Positions 47,045 through 61,570 of a stretch of 64,000 bases of DNA are shown piece after piece (the stretch's first letter is position 1; every line of letters starts with the position of its first letter). Location of the stretch: contig JAAOOA010000006.1 in the NCBI GenBank assembly GCA_012861695.1, positions 32,522,734 through 32,586,733 of the forward strand. The letters are read 5' to 3'. The stretch comes from Trematomus loennbergii (taxonomy: Eukaryota; Chordata; Actinopteri; Perciformes; Nototheniidae). A program made the translations under genes and the position numbers. Under the pieces are notes generated by a model. It was not told where the DNA came from, ran no database searches, and worked only from the letters and a program-made list of their open reading frames with translations.

Positions 47045-47460
47045 AAGACCCTATACTCTTTTCAACAATATATTATCTCAGATATATATCAAACATGTCT
47101 CAAATGATCTCCTGCTGGCCAACCTCCTGTGTGGAAGTGTTTGGTTAAAAAAACACAATGGTTCTTTAGGAGGAGATTCAGTTGAGACGAGTTAAGACGG
47201 AGCGGGTGTTACCCTGGTTGGTTAGTGGCTAATGGTTGCCCAACCCAAAATCGTTGTGACGTCACAATGTGGCCAAATCTGATCAGCTCATTTTTTCAGA
47301 CAGGTTTTTAAACAGGTGGATCAGTAGAAAAAGAGAGATAATTATTTCCCTGAAACTTTCTGAATTTCTTAACAAATTGGGGGCACATATTTATGTATAA
47401 AATACATTTAAAAGTGAATAATAACTGACCTGTTGTGCATACCAACCACATACAATAGGT
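47045..47460. mobile_element. TTAA MITE-like fragment
   Basis: It begins after TTAA (47041-47044) with AAGACCCTATACTC. It carries GGGTGTTACCCTGGTTGG and GTTGTGACGTCACAATGTGG, a block known from fish TTAA MITEs, with TGACGTCA at 47257-47264. The right terminus is not resolved and may run to the TTAA at 47511. Confidence 0.45.
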
Positions 47461-47514
47461 GCAGAAAATCTACAACAAAATGCAAATGTCCTGGAAACAG
47501 GAGTTGTATCTTAA

Positions 47515-48119
47515 AGACCTATCATGCTATATTTGAATAATATATTGTAGGGCCATACCTATATAAAACATGTCTGTGAAGTTTTTTTTCAAAATACCAA
47601 ACAGATCATGCATTTTAGCCATGCCTCATTTCGCTCTATTTGCTCTTTTCCAGCCCTGTTTTTGCAAGGGCTGATTCTGTGAGAAGTCTTCTTCGCAGGC
47701 CTGGCATATGTACTACAGCGTCTCCAGCGCTTTCGAGCGGCAATGGCCGTGGCCGTGGCCCAACCCCCCATTCCCCTGATAGGTGGAGAGTTGCCCATAT
47801 AGGCGGAGCTCCCCGTTTCTGACATCAGAACAATTTCAAATCTGTATCAGCTCCTTTGCAGCCCCGTTTTTAGAGATTTGGGTATGGAGGAAAAGAGAGA
47901 GGGTTGTGTTTTCTGACACTTCAAGGTTCAAGGTTCTTTATTGTCAATCTGACATAGTTACAGAGTAATTATGTAGTTGAAAATCTTATGTCACAGGCTT
48001 CTCCAACAATGCAACATAATAACATAATAACAACAACTTGGTGAGTTCCCTGACACACCGGGGACACATATTCATGTATAAAAGACGTACAAAAGTGCAT
48101 TTTGCATGATAGGTCCCCT
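47515..48119. mobile_element. TTAA MITE2 copy B
   Basis: AGACCTATCATGC at the left and GCATGATAGGTCCCCT at the right are inverted termini bounded by TTAA (47511-47514, 48120-48123). CAGATCATGCATTTTAGCCA and CAGCCCTG are shared with copies A and C. The 605 bp include an inserted LINE tail. Confidence 0.85.
47921..48035 (-). mobile_element. LINE 3' end nested in MITE2-B
   Basis: On the minus strand it reads TTGTTGGAGAAGCCTGTGAC, then AATAAAGAACCTTGAACC with a duplicated CCTTGAA tail. The first block is the same as at about 3557, so the same LINE family inserted twice. Confidence 0.65.
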
Positions 48120-48123
48120 TTAA

Positions 48124-50439
<2,316 letters not shown>

Positions 50440-50723
50440 ACATAAATTATAAATAAAATCAGTAGTTACTTTCCATTACACTACTTTAATGGATGAATTG
50501 GTCTTTCTTAACATTCTCTGGAATCATTGATCTAGCCCTAACCCTAACAAAAGTTCCACTCAATACACTACGTATTTTTCATCGTTTTGACCAAAATGCG
50601 GTAAAATTCTAATTAGTCTAAAATCTAGTCAGCCATGACTTTTCTTTGATCTTGTTTTTGCACAAATTACCCTTGGAATATGTATTAGAAATATAAATAT
50701 AATCAGTAGTTACTGTCTTTTAA

Positions 50724-51451
50724 AAGAGGCCCTATTCTGCGCTTTGGGGTCTCCCTTCCCTGTAGTGTGTTCTATAGGTTTTAGTGCATGTAAGTGGTCT
50801 GCAAAGGCTAAAATCCCTGTGTTCCTCCAGAGGGACTTTCTCTCCCCACACTCCCCCCCCTGCCTGAAACGCCTCCATTGGACTCCTTTATTCACTTATG
50901 TAACATAATGACATCACTATACAACACTTGCGCTTCTTTATAGCACTCCAACACATTGTAAGTGATAGGCTAAGGGGTGGGACATCTCTAAGTGGTTGAC
51001 CAATCACAACAGGGCCGGCCAGCTGACCAATCAGAGCAGACTGGGCTCTGGTTTCAAAAGTAGAGGAGGCTGTGGCTCAGTAAGTTAGTGTGCTGATCAG
51101 AGGATCAGCGCACTAACTAATTAATCAAACCTAACCACCATAAAAACCAACTGAACACAATGTTGGTTTAATCAGCATTTTACAAAAAAAACACCTTATA
51201 TTCCCCAGAAATGTATGTGATGCTGTAATGTCTCTTAGCTGATCAGCAAATGTACACACTCATTCTTCCTGTTTGGGCAGACGCCAATTCCTTTAACATC
51301 TGAAACCTAACGTGTTTGGTATTGATACAATCACACAGGCACAATGAGAAAAATAAAGACCTTTTTGAACTTTAAAGCCTGTAAACACGTCACAGTAGAG
51401 GCTCAAAATACAAATAATAATGAACCTGTAAATGAGCAGAATATGTCCTCT
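50724..51451 (+). mobile_element. MITE1 copy inside the tandem duplication
   Basis: TTAA at 50720-50723 and 51452-51455. The ends AAGAGGCCCTATTCTGC and GAGCAGAATATGTCCTC form the TIR of the family. It is interrupted at 51057-51335 by a SINE head plus repeat X. Confidence 0.88.
51057..51335. mobile_element. tRNA-SINE head plus repeat X inserted in MITE1
   Basis: GGCTGTGGCTCAGTAAGTTA (box-A-like) starts it. GATCAGAGGATCAGC is a small palindrome. The rest matches 35320-35490 inverted (TTAGCTGATCAGCAAATGT, GGGCAGACGCCAATTCC, GTTTGGTATTGATAC). MITE1 resumes at CACAGGCACAATGAG. Confidence 0.65.
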
Positions 51452-51575
51452 TTAACCTACTTTAATGAATTACTTGGCCTTCATTAACATTCCCATGAAT
51501 CCTTGACCTAACCCTATTAAAAGTCTTACTCAAAACACAATGTATTCCTAAACATGTTGGCCAAAATGCAGCAAA

Positions 51576-53410
51576 ATGCTGTGTCCAAGCCAGTTTAAAC
51601 AATTACAGCTATGAAAGAGCATCAAAACAAGCGTGTGTGAAATCTGCTCACAGGGCAATAAGAGGCTCCTCTCTCATCTCTCGCCTCTCGTCCGTCACGG
51701 AGCCTTCTGACCCCCCGACAAAGAGCACAGCGCACAATCGCACACCATTACAAGCGTGCAAACGCCTCGGTTCAGCACATAAAAGGCTCTCCGTGTGCTT
51801 TAAAAGGTGAGGAGGTCCAGAGGGCTTGCACTGTATCTGATTTTTGACAAAGAGCACGCTGGGTAGAAATCAATAAAGCGCCAGTGATGGGCCGACGGTC
51901 CCGCCGGTCCTCCTGGAGAGAGGAGCCGCTGAGCTGAGCTGCACCCATAATCCTCCTCCTCTTCTTCTACTACCTCCATCACTTTCTCCCCCCCCCTGGC
52001 CGATCTGTCTGTCACTACCTCCCCCCACGAGTAGCCTTTTCTCCCCTCCTCCCCCTCCTCCTTCCTTCATCCCTCCATCCCAACACCCCGCTAGTCCAGA
52101 TGAACCCAAACAAGCAAAGAATGGACTGACAACCCTTTTTGACACCGCCGTTTATTAGCCCCACCGAGCGGGGAAAGAGAGAAAGAGGGAGGTGGAGGTG
52201 GATGAGTGGGGGGGGGTCTCACCAGTGGGCTGGTTGGCTGAGCAGCGTGGTGTCGCTGGGATGATCGCGCTGTGCCGTGCACGCCAGAGTAACTTCGCTT
52301 TCCATTCGCCAGCCATTTGTCAGGGTCATCGTCAAGAAAATTAGTGTTTATTCTTGTAGAAAAAGCTTTTGATTAATTGGTTTATTTATATGCTAAAGTA
52401 TTTTATGAGGGGCCGTACAGGCCGTAATTCATACTGGTCCTCTCACACACACATTCTCCTTTTACATACATATATTTTCACTCTTACACTCATACATTCT
52501 CCTTTTACATACATACATTTTCACTATCAACCCACTCTCTTCAGTCTGCGTACAAATGACACGTTTTGTCCGGTCGGCTCTTGGTAGACCGGAAGCTGTG
52601 TGGTTCATAAAAACATGTTCTTACTCAATACCAAGCCACGATTATTGTTTTTATTTTAAATCGTATAATGTCTGACTTTTTTTGCCATCTGTGAGGAAAA
52701 GAAATGGGGCTCAGAGCCTCAGAATACTGAAATCTGTATTTCTTTAAATCTTTTTTCCTTCTAATTTGTTATTTTTTTCTAAATAACACACTTTATTTAC
52801 TCAACAATAACACACAATTATCCTTGTTATTTATTTGTTTAATTCTATAATCTTGGGCTTTTTAGCCGTTCCTCAGGAACTGAATTTCAAAATAAAGTCA
52901 CCGGAAACAGACGTAGGCCTATAAGGGACATTTCGAGCATCATTGCGATACGTACACACCCATGATACACTCCATTTCACTCCGTTTGAATGTCAGTGGA
53001 CTGCAAATAAGTCAATAAAGGAGTATGGCTGCTCATTCCCTGGCTCTCAAAAGAGTTTGGCTGGCTGTTTAATCTATGTTCACACTGAGACAGTACAACA
53101 CAAAGAGAGAACAGTACACACATATCAGAAAAAACAAAAAGCATGAACAAACTAGAGTCCACATGGATGATGCTATGCGACTAGCCATGTTTAGGAAAGT
53201 AAACGCAGCTGTCCAATGAGGGCTACAGCATAGGGATCAGTAAGCATAATAAGGAGGTTGACAAAAACAGGCACTCAAATAATAGAATGTATCAAGTGCT
53301 GTGTGCCTTTGAGCTAGCCCTGCGTTGTAATATGATATGTTTTGAGTTTGTGTATAAGTTTGCTTACATTTTGGTAGAGCTCCCCTGGAGAAAAATGCAC
53401 CACCGCCACT
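51576..53410. other. unique intergenic DNA with GC-rich and C-rich stretches
   Basis: 51640-52290 is GC-rich with poly-C (51991-51997) and poly-G (52208-52214) runs and could be regulatory. 52454-52530 holds a ~40 bp tandem duplication of TTCTCCTTTTACATACATA. No exon. Confidence 0.4.
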
Positions 53411-53779
53411 GGTTTTTCCCTTTCCTGTAGGTGTTTGGTATAGGTTTCTGTACATGTAAGTGGTCTGCAAAGGCTAAAATCCTCCTTTGTTTACTTCAGC
53501 AACATAGTGACATCACGACGTAACACCTGCACTTCTATTGGCTTTTGCTCCAACACATTGTGAGTGATAGGCTAAGAGGTGGGAAATCACTGAGTGGCTG
53601 ACCAATCACAACAGACCCTGCCAGCTAACCAATCAGAGCAGACTGGGCTCTGGTTTCAGACAGAGGTGCTGCAGCACAGACAGTATGAGAAAAATAAAGC
53701 TTTTGAACATTAAAGCATCGAGACATGTCCAGTGGAGGCACAACATACTAATATGAACCTGAAACACAATAGGGCCCCT
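53411..53779 (+). mobile_element. MITE1 copy, 5' end diverged
   Basis: From TTTCCCTTTCCTGTAG through GCAAAGGCTAAAATCC and two CCAAT boxes (53602, 53629) to AATAGGGCCCC then TTAA (53780-53783). The CCTCCAGAGGGAG block of other copies is deleted here. Confidence 0.8.
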
Positions 53780-53783
53780 TTAA

Positions 53784-54001
53784 ACAAAGCCCTCCTGAAT
53801 GCATCATAAATGTGTCACTCCAAACAACATGGTGTGAGTGTTTTCACTTCCACTGTTTCCATGGATCAACATGCAGATGTGAAATGTTAAGGCAGATGAT
53901 GAATATGCATAGACTGGCCTAACTGTACGCAGTAACACACATCTCATTTCTAACATTCATCAGTCCATGTGGCTCCGTCTGAAAGGCCTGCATCACCGAA
54001 C
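53784..54001. other. unique intergenic DNA
   Basis: No feature. Confidence 0.4.
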
Positions 54002-54002
54002 A

Positions 54003-54020
54003 CCCCCCCCCCCCCCCCCC
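54003..54020. repeat. poly-C run (18)
   Basis: Uninterrupted C run, a likely sequencing or assembly weak point. Confidence 0.95.
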
Positions 54021-55059
54021 TACACTCACAAGCCCTGCTTAAGACATGTATTAGTAATTATTAAACATAATAATGGCTTTTATAAGTCACCGTTTGCCTC
54101 TTTGGTTACGTGAATTATTCAGCCAAAGAGGGAGAAGGAAGTCAGGTGGGCCTCGCACCTGAGATGGCAGGCGACAGATGAGGCATTTTGTCTGAATTAT
54201 TTATTTGATTCTCTTCACTTTTTTTACAACTGCCACATTGTTTTGATTTTTCCACCCTCCTATTTCCACTCCTGTTGTTTCTCCCCTCAACCCCGCCCAA
54301 AAACACACTCTGCAAACCGTCACGTTTATTTCAAACGGCGTTAATTACGGTTACATAAGCTGTTAAGCTGTCGTCTGACTATTAACAAAGTCAAGCTCCA
54401 GCCCCGGCACCACCACTTACTTTCCCGCTTGGCAAATGGAGGGTTGGAGCTGAAGTGTGTGCATGTATATGTGAAAAAAACTGCTTTGTGACAGCCATTG
54501 TTAGCACTAACAGAAGGGTTACAGAAGTACAGGGATCTTTTTTTATTATTTCATTCTGTTGCAGCAAGTGAACAGACAATATCAATAAACTTAATTTGTG
54601 AAACGTCTCCCCTAATTAATTTGAAGAAGGGAAGGGGGGATGTGGTTTGGAAAGGGGTGTGGGTACACGCATTACGACGGGCAAAGCATTATAAGTTAAA
54701 TCAACCTCATGCTCATGTTTGAGCTGGATTCACACAAAGCGATGTAGAAACGCCCGCGGCGATTTGAACATCGGCTGTCAGCCCTGGTGGGAGATGACGT
54801 ATTTTGATGTTTGTCCACGTGTTTGTCTCTATCAGAGTGTGTGTGTTTGTTTGTTGCATGGCTGCAGCGCTGACAGGGTGCATCTTTACGTCAGCACACA
54901 ACCCCCCTAGAGAATGGTGGACATATACAAACTGTATTAGTATATCCTTTCTTTAATGTCATTGTCAATTAGCGGATGCCGCTGTCAACGCTGTGTGTGC
55001 TCAGTCCCGTCTGTCATAATTAAGTGTGCCAAACTGCTTTTGGATTAAGGGGGAGAAAA
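54021..55059. promoter_or_regulatory. unique DNA with candidate conserved noncoding blocks (54021-54240, 54930-55060)
   Basis: TGTATTAGTAATTATTAAAC, TACGTGAATTATTCAGCC, GTCTGAATTATTTATTTG, then TGTCATTGTCAATTAGCGG and TGTCATAATTAAGTGTGCC. Repeat-free and homeodomain-core rich. Inference only. Confidence 0.33.
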
Positions 55060-55499
55060 ATAAATACACTTCCTGTAGTTGCAGCTGACAGTTTCTACAG
55101 TGTTGTGCTTTTGTTGAGGAGAATCAGTCAGTAAGTGTGCTCACGTTGCTACTCTGGGATTTCAAAGTATTTACTGTTCCATAAGAATATGGAATGTTTA
55201 TAATTCAAGGTTTTATTGTGTACAGGTATTCAGCTGTCAGCCTTCAACTTGGAGGGGAAAACCTGGGTGGGTGCAGCTGTATGCACGATAGTTCAATTGT
55301 AGTTGGCATAGAAAATCTGAAGTCTAAGGTCCCCCCTATAGTGCAACATAGAGTATAATGTAGACATTAAGAAAAGAGGGAGTCAATTATTGCATTAAAT
55401 ACTGTAAGTTGGTGTAAGAGGTGGTTTTTGGTACCAAATGCCGCACACTGGATAGCAGGAAACAGTTTATGATTTGATGACAAAAACCTACATGTACAG
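55060..55499. other. unique intergenic DNA
   Basis: No feature. Confidence 0.4.
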
Positions 55500-55850
55500 A
55501 GCGGACCAGGTAATTCATTCAGGTAATGTTAGCAAATAGGTTGAGGCCAGATCGGAAAGCCGTTACATCGCAGCGACAGGTAATCAGGAAACAAGATTGG
55601 AATCTCAGATTCCAACGCAGGCTGGTGGGTTTACCAGGTTACAGCAGATATTGGCAACATTGAACCAGTACAACCAAATAAAGTACTGGAAAATCTTGCA
55701 TCAGAATCGTGGGAAAATATGTCAATGAGTAACATAGCAAGAGAGGCTTATATACTGCTTTGGTTGAAGATGGGAAGCAGCAGGGAGCCCAGGTGAGCTG
55801 ATGAGGTGGTGGAAAATGACTGAGGTCCAGAAGGCAGGGACACACAACAA
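55500..55850 (-). mobile_element. possible LTR fragment, minus orientation
   Basis: On the minus strand: GTGTCCCTGCCTTCTGGACC, an AGCTCACCTGGGCTCCC block, then AGCAGTATATAAGCCTCTC, a good TATA box with promoter-like spacing. There are no clear TG..CA ends or target duplication. It could also be ordinary unique DNA. Confidence 0.3.
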
Positions 55851-56287
55851 TTTAGATGTATGATTAAGTATTTCCTATTTTCTTAAAATGTTTCTAATGA
55901 TCAATTCTTGTGTACAGAGGAACATTTTAGTTTCAGCTCATTCGGGTTAACAGCAATTTTCGGGATTTGAAAAGGATGCATAAAAAAGAAGGGCAATGGG
56001 CAGGTGATATACTACTTTATCAGGGACATTTTTTTAAACGTGCTTGATCTACCCAAGTTTTCCACATTACACAACTCCTCCACAATTTGCACTGGCTGGA
56101 GTTGAATCTAAACTAAGTCACGGGTACTTGCCCATCGTCCATTATGCCCTACTACCAAACTGCTACTACATCCCTATCATGGGCGCCCACCTTTGCTGGC
56201 TGTTTGTTGTCCTGGCTCCAAAATGCTAAAGCCGAAGAGCAAAGGGCATGGGAGTCATTGAAATTAAATGCGTCATACACTTAATGC
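55851..56287. other. unique intergenic DNA
   Basis: No feature. Confidence 0.4.
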
Positions 56288-56291
56288 TTAA

Positions 56292-57009
56292 AGGTCCCAT
56301 GTCATGGCCATTTCTACTGATCATAATTCCATTGTTGAGGTCTACTAGAATAGATTTATATTGTGCAATTTTCCAAACTCACATTGGTTTCTCATACAGC
56401 ATCTCTGTATAGTATGTGTATTCACTCTCTGTCCTACACGGCTTGTTGGAGCTTCTGCACCCCCCCTCCCTGTGAGCCCAGTGGCCGTCTGCGAGATAGC
56501 GAGACACAGCGAAACCCAGCCCGAAACCAGCCCGAGCACACACACACACCCGCAGCCTGGCTGGGAGTTTGTGTGTGTGCTCACACACAGACTCACAGCC
56601 TCGCCGCATCCCACCGTCTCAGGGAGGAGAAATCGGCGGAGCTGCAGCTGAGAAAATATTGAGTGTGTGTGAGGAAGTCCATCCAATCCACGGACTTAAC
56701 GTAACGGCTCCGCAGGACGTAACGTAATGGCTCCACGGATTGGTCCATTTGGACGAATTGGTCCATTTGGACCAATGGGTCCATTTGGGTATGGACACGT
56801 CACCATACCCAGGAAGAAAACAATGGAAAAAGAGAAATGTCCAACGAGGCGTTCTGGGGCAGCATAGACAGGTCTTTTCTGTGTTAGAGTTTTACTCGCT
56901 ACAGGGTGTACTTTGAGGCTTTGTGACTCTGCAGACCGTTTACATGCAGAAAAACCTTCATAACACACAAGGGGACGGGTAATAACCGGAAAAGCATGAC
57001 ATGGGACCT
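56292..57009. mobile_element. TTAA MITE with AGGTCCCATGTCATG termini
   Basis: TTAA (56288-56291), AGGTCCCATGTCATGG, 718 bp interior, CATGACATGGGACCT, then TTAA (57010-57013). The 15 bp TIR is perfect. It fits the piggyBac-type class by its target site. The interior has CA-rich and palindromic stretches and an 18 bp minisatellite. No transposase. Confidence 0.9.
56738..56796 (+). repeat. 18-bp minisatellite inside the MITE
   Basis: Three units of ATTGGTCCATTTGGACSA (GATTGG, AATTGG, then AATGGG starts), at about 56738, 56756 and 56774. Confidence 0.85.
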
Positions 57010-57013
57010 TTAA

Positions 57014-57538
<525 letters not shown>

Positions 57539-58349
57539 ACACAACATCATCGCTGGAAATGACACGTTTCCTCACGACTCAGTAGCGTTCAGCGGGACCG
57601 CCAATCAGGGATCGGCTCTGGGATGAGTTGTCGCGATGCGGCGAGACGTCAAGCAGCCACTCCGGTTTGTCGCCTCGTCTCCCCTCCTTACTGCCACTTT
57701 GTAAAATCACATTACCCTAATGAGAATAGGAGTGGAACGGCAGTGACAGAGCAGGGATATGGATGGGCTGTGTGTCAAAGGCACTCAGATTTCATCCCTT
57801 GCGCTCTCTTTCTGAACTCAAAGAGCTGGGCCGGGGGTTGGGCCGCATTCCACTCTGAGACGTGTCCCTGTCAAGGCTGTTCTATTTGTTTACAGGCTTG
57901 TTGTTGTGTACTTACTTAACTATATCTTTGCACGAAATGCTAAGATAGACAGTATGATTGTCAGCTTCATTTCAAGAACATGGTTTTAGCCGTATCAAAC
58001 ATGGTAATAGTTGTATCAATGCCTTATAAGTCTTTTATTTTTCGTTTAGGAGTGCCAGTGATACTCATTTGTCCATGAGTTTCAAGGATTATCATACATT
58101 AAACACAGCCAAACAGTTCATAATGGTTTTCACAATCGTACCTTAACAATGCCATCCATCCATCTATGTTACAATGCAATCTAACATGAATGTTTGTTGA
58201 ACAGATCTAAGCTTAAAAACGATGACACTCTGGGTACCCTTCTAGTGTTGGTTTTGGACGTTTCAGGGTTTTTGTTTGTAACATGCATTTCAAGTATTTT
58301 CACAATGTACTTCCAAAACGGGTTAACTAAGGTTACTTACCAAACTAAA
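57539..58349. promoter_or_regulatory. unique DNA with a candidate conserved block (57600-57800)
   Basis: TTGTCGCGATGCGGCGAGAC, AATCACATTACCCTAATGAG and GTGGAACGGCAGTGACAGAG in repeat-free DNA. Inference. Confidence 0.28.
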
Positions 58350-58977
58350 ATGCTGGTTTACGTTCGGACACTAAAATTATTCTTTAGGCTTTGGGAAAAA
58401 TGGTGGTTTGGGTTCATCTATGTGTGTGTTGTTTAACTTGCTTAAGTTGAGAACATTGAGTGAGTCACTATGATTTGTTTTCGAGCTGGTTACAAACATC
58501 TTTCTGCTCGCTGATTGTCCTGATTTAGTTTGACCCGGCCATTCATCAATCCATCCTTCCCTCCCACCTGTTCTTCGTGTCCTTCTCACTTTTCACACTG
58601 CGACAGTTGCTATGATATCTAATAATGACATGGATGGCTTCACATTGGAGTAAGTTGAAAGCCTTGTGCTTCTAAAGGATTGCTTGGTATCAGAGACTAG
58701 GGGGCACCTACCAAGCTAGGTGTTTTACAAGTTAGGAGAGAGAATCTGATGTAACAGATTAGTGATAATAACATCAGTGTTAATTATTGCAGGACTTTTT
58801 CTGATACTTTAACTCATCTGTATTTTTGTCTTTATATTTTAGCAAAGAGTAGATCCCTCTAGTTTTTGCAACTAGGTGTTTTAAGATACAGTTATCTAGA
58901 CATTTTCCACTCCATTGTGAATACATTTTGCCATGAAAAAACCTACAATATATCATATTGTCCACTATTTTATCAGA
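58350..58977 (+). repeat. ~630-bp duplicated block, copy 2
   Basis: Same orientation and content as 41767-42398. The following TIR element starts within 8 bp of its end. Confidence 0.93.
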
Positions 58978-58984
58978 AAGGAGG

Positions 58985-59694
58985 TACCGTATTTTCCGGA
59001 CTACAAGTCGCACCTGAGTATAAGTCGCTCTTGTCAAAAAACTTGTCGTTAAGAGAAAAAAAACATATATAAGTCGCTTCGGTGTATAAGTCGCATTTAT
59101 CCACTGAAGCCTTCATCCTCTGTGTCCCTGTGTGAAGGTCTCACTATCACCGATCTAGCTATCCATCCAGTTAAACACTTTCAAAGAAACTCCGGCACAG
59201 ATGTCAGCTTTACTGAAACTGTAAACACAATACAGACATGGCACACTGTTATTAACTGCAGAGCTGAACAAACAAAATAATCCACACAATGAGCTACGGC
59301 ACATAATACTGAGCCGCTAATTAGCCACTCGGAACTGTCACTGTATTTATACAGTCGCTGTTAAACACTTCTGCCAACTCCGGTGTAGATGAAGCAGCAT
59401 GTCCTGCTCCGGGCTGATTAGACCTTTCTGAATCCCGACAGGATGGTGTCGGTCGTCACTGAAGCCCATGCTGTGTCCATCCATCCCACAACATCCTGGA
59501 AAGTTACGTGACGCATCCTCCCAGTTGCTGTGACTTTTCTCTTCTTCGGTGGCACAGCAGTTTTCAGTTATCACGATTGTATATTGTGCCACCTATTGGC
59601 CGGAGTTTGAACGCAATATATAAGTCGCTTCGGAGTATAAGTCGCAGCACCAGCCAGACCGGTGAACGCGACTTATAGTCCGGAAAATACGGTA
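58985..59694. mobile_element. TIR DNA transposon with TACCGTATTTTCCGGACTA ends
   Basis: The left end TACCGTATTTTCCGGACTA is followed by AAGTCGC repeats. The right end is the inverse, GCGACTTATAGTCCGGAAAA then TACGGTA. AAGTCGC motifs recur subterminally (TATAAGTCGCTC, TATATAAGTCGCTTC, GTATAAGTCGCA). This end sequence is a widespread vertebrate DNA-transposon signature. A TA target duplication is possible, but the palindromic GGTACC makes it ambiguous. 710 bp. The minus ORF 59347-59592 in its centre is not a recognised transposase. Confidence 0.85.
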
Positions 59695-59945
59695 CATTAG
59701 GTACATTAGACTTCCTCATAGTCTAAACTCAAGAAAATGCTGTACAGCAATGAATCCTGTGTGTTTTACAGTATACACAAGTTTAACACAGCTTCAAACA
59801 GTATGATTTGCAGCAGCTTTCAGGAAAAGTGGATCTACTGGATGTAAAGGAAAGGTCAGTGCTAGCTCCTGAAGTTAGTTAGTGACTTAAGTGGACATCA
59901 AGGTCATGATCAACTTCAGTCGTGAGACCATGGGCTTCCTATCTG
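59695..59945. other. unique intergenic DNA
   Basis: Starts with GGTACATTAGGTACATTAG, a short direct repeat next to the TIR element. Confidence 0.5.
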
Positions 59946-59988
59946 CACACACACACACACACACACACACACCACACACACACACACC

Positions 59989-60036
<48 letters not shown>

Positions 60037-60069
60037 ACACACACACACCACACACACACACACACACAC
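59946..60069. repeat. (CA)n microsatellite
   Basis: CA array with CCA/AAA slips. Confidence 0.97.
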
Positions 60070-60193
60070 CTATGGCCAAGGCCTGACTCTGACTGACAGG
60101 ACAATTTCTCCCACCTCCTTCATTTGGCCATGGACTTTGTAGTAAAATGCGCTGCTCCCTCCCTCAGTCTCCTTTACTCTGCTGGTCTGACTC

Positions 60194-60332
<139 letters not shown>

Positions 60333-60769
60333 GGCACTATCAAACACATTGACTCACACAGAAACACATGTTGATGCCAAAACATCATATGCAGACACAC
60401 GCATGAGGGTAAATACACTTTGGAACAAGCAGACAAGCCGATAACACACACACACGTAAGCAGCCAGACTTACGCCACACACACACACACTCAGTAAAAC
60501 AGATGGAGGTCCTGGAAGGTGAAAGTTTATGTGACTCACTAGGCTTATTAGAGGGACCGTAATCTAAAAGTAATTGGCTCCTTTTACTTCCTCCTTCCTG
60601 TGGATTTACGAGCTTCTCTGCGAATGACTGGCAGCTTCTTTACTACGGTCAACACTGAAGGATAAACTCACCCTGCCAAGAGTGTGTGAGAGCATTAGTA
60701 AGCGTTGTGTGTGTGTGTATGCTCTGGATGCTAATGCGTGGACGGAGGCGCGCGGGGTGACTCGCTGAG
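60333..60769. other. unique intergenic DNA with short CA runs
   Basis: CA runs at 60445-60454 and 60475-60490. TAATCTAAAAGTAATTGGCT at 60560 looks enhancer-like. Confidence 0.35.
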
Positions 60770-61570
60770 ACTGAAATCAACCTTACAAATGTGACGTGAA
60801 GCTTGAGTACATTTGAGGCTGATTTAGAGTGCCAGCGCTGTGTGCCGAGTGGCTTCTTCTACAGACTCCCAGAATGCTCGGGGTGTGTGTGCGTTGGACG
60901 GTTCCTCCATCAAGTTTTCTGCCTGGGAAAACACTGCTTAGCCTATTAGCACTTCCTGTAATCTTTCGCCCCTAATCTGCACAACATGGCTGTCTAAAAC
61001 AAAGCGAGACGACTTCGTGGACACTTCGCTTCTCGCGACTTAGAGTGGCGAACGAAACATAAGCATTACCATCCTCCAGTCAATTATTCATTGATAACCT
61101 ATTTATTTTTACCTTTAGTGTCAGTCAGAACGGTCGGAATGTGCATAAATTCATCTTTAATTAATCTGCGCACACAAAGATGCCACAACACACACATCTA
61201 GTTCTGGTAACTAATGTATTATGTTTATAAGGCGGCAGATATGTATTATTCAGCGCTGATGTGGGTGGAGATGGGGCCCCATCATTTGATATTACTGTGT
61301 CACATTACTGTCAAATGCAGAGGGACTTAAAGGGCCAGCAAGCTTCATTAGAGGTGGCGGCAGGCGGGAAAAAGGGAACAGTCAGGCGACGAGATGGGAA
61401 TAGACTGACCGCAGAAGTAGAAACATCTACTGGAGCCCCTACGGCAGGCGAGGCTGAAGGGATTATGGGCGATGTTCAGGGCGACTGCAAAGCCACCGAT
61501 TCTCCTGGATTTGACGTGTCATGGAGGATAAGAAGAGACATCAAAGTGGAAAGGGTAAAAGCATAGCCGC
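60770..61570. promoter_or_regulatory. candidate conserved noncoding block
   Basis: ATTCATCTTTAATTAATCTG, GCGGCAGATATGTATTATTC, GCCCCATCATTTGATATTAC, TGTCACATTACTGTCAAATG and AGGGACTTAAAGGGCCAGC lie in repeat-free, high-complexity DNA. A 101-residue ORF (61261-61566) crosses it but has no domain I recognise. It starts at GTG... and is flanked by no splice or promoter context, so I do not call a gene. Confidence 0.33.

Larger units (their letters stand above)
50440..51575 (+). repeat. diverged tandem duplication (~243-bp unit) split by MITE1
   Basis: Unit 1 (about 50440-50620): TCAGTAGTTACTTTCC, CTACTTTAATGGATGAATTG, CCCTAACAAAAGTTCCACTC, CCAAAATGCGGTAAAAT. Unit 2: TCAGTAGTTACTGTC (50701), then after the MITE CTACTTTAATGAATTACTTG (51457), CCCTATTAAAAGTCTTACTC and CCAAAATGCAGCAAAAT. 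The units are roughly 70-75% alike by eye. Confidence 0.75.

Noticed and set aside
61261..61566. 101-residue ORF rich in Gly, Arg and Glu
   Set aside because: No recognisable domain, non-standard start and no exon context. Only cross-species codon conservation would revive it.
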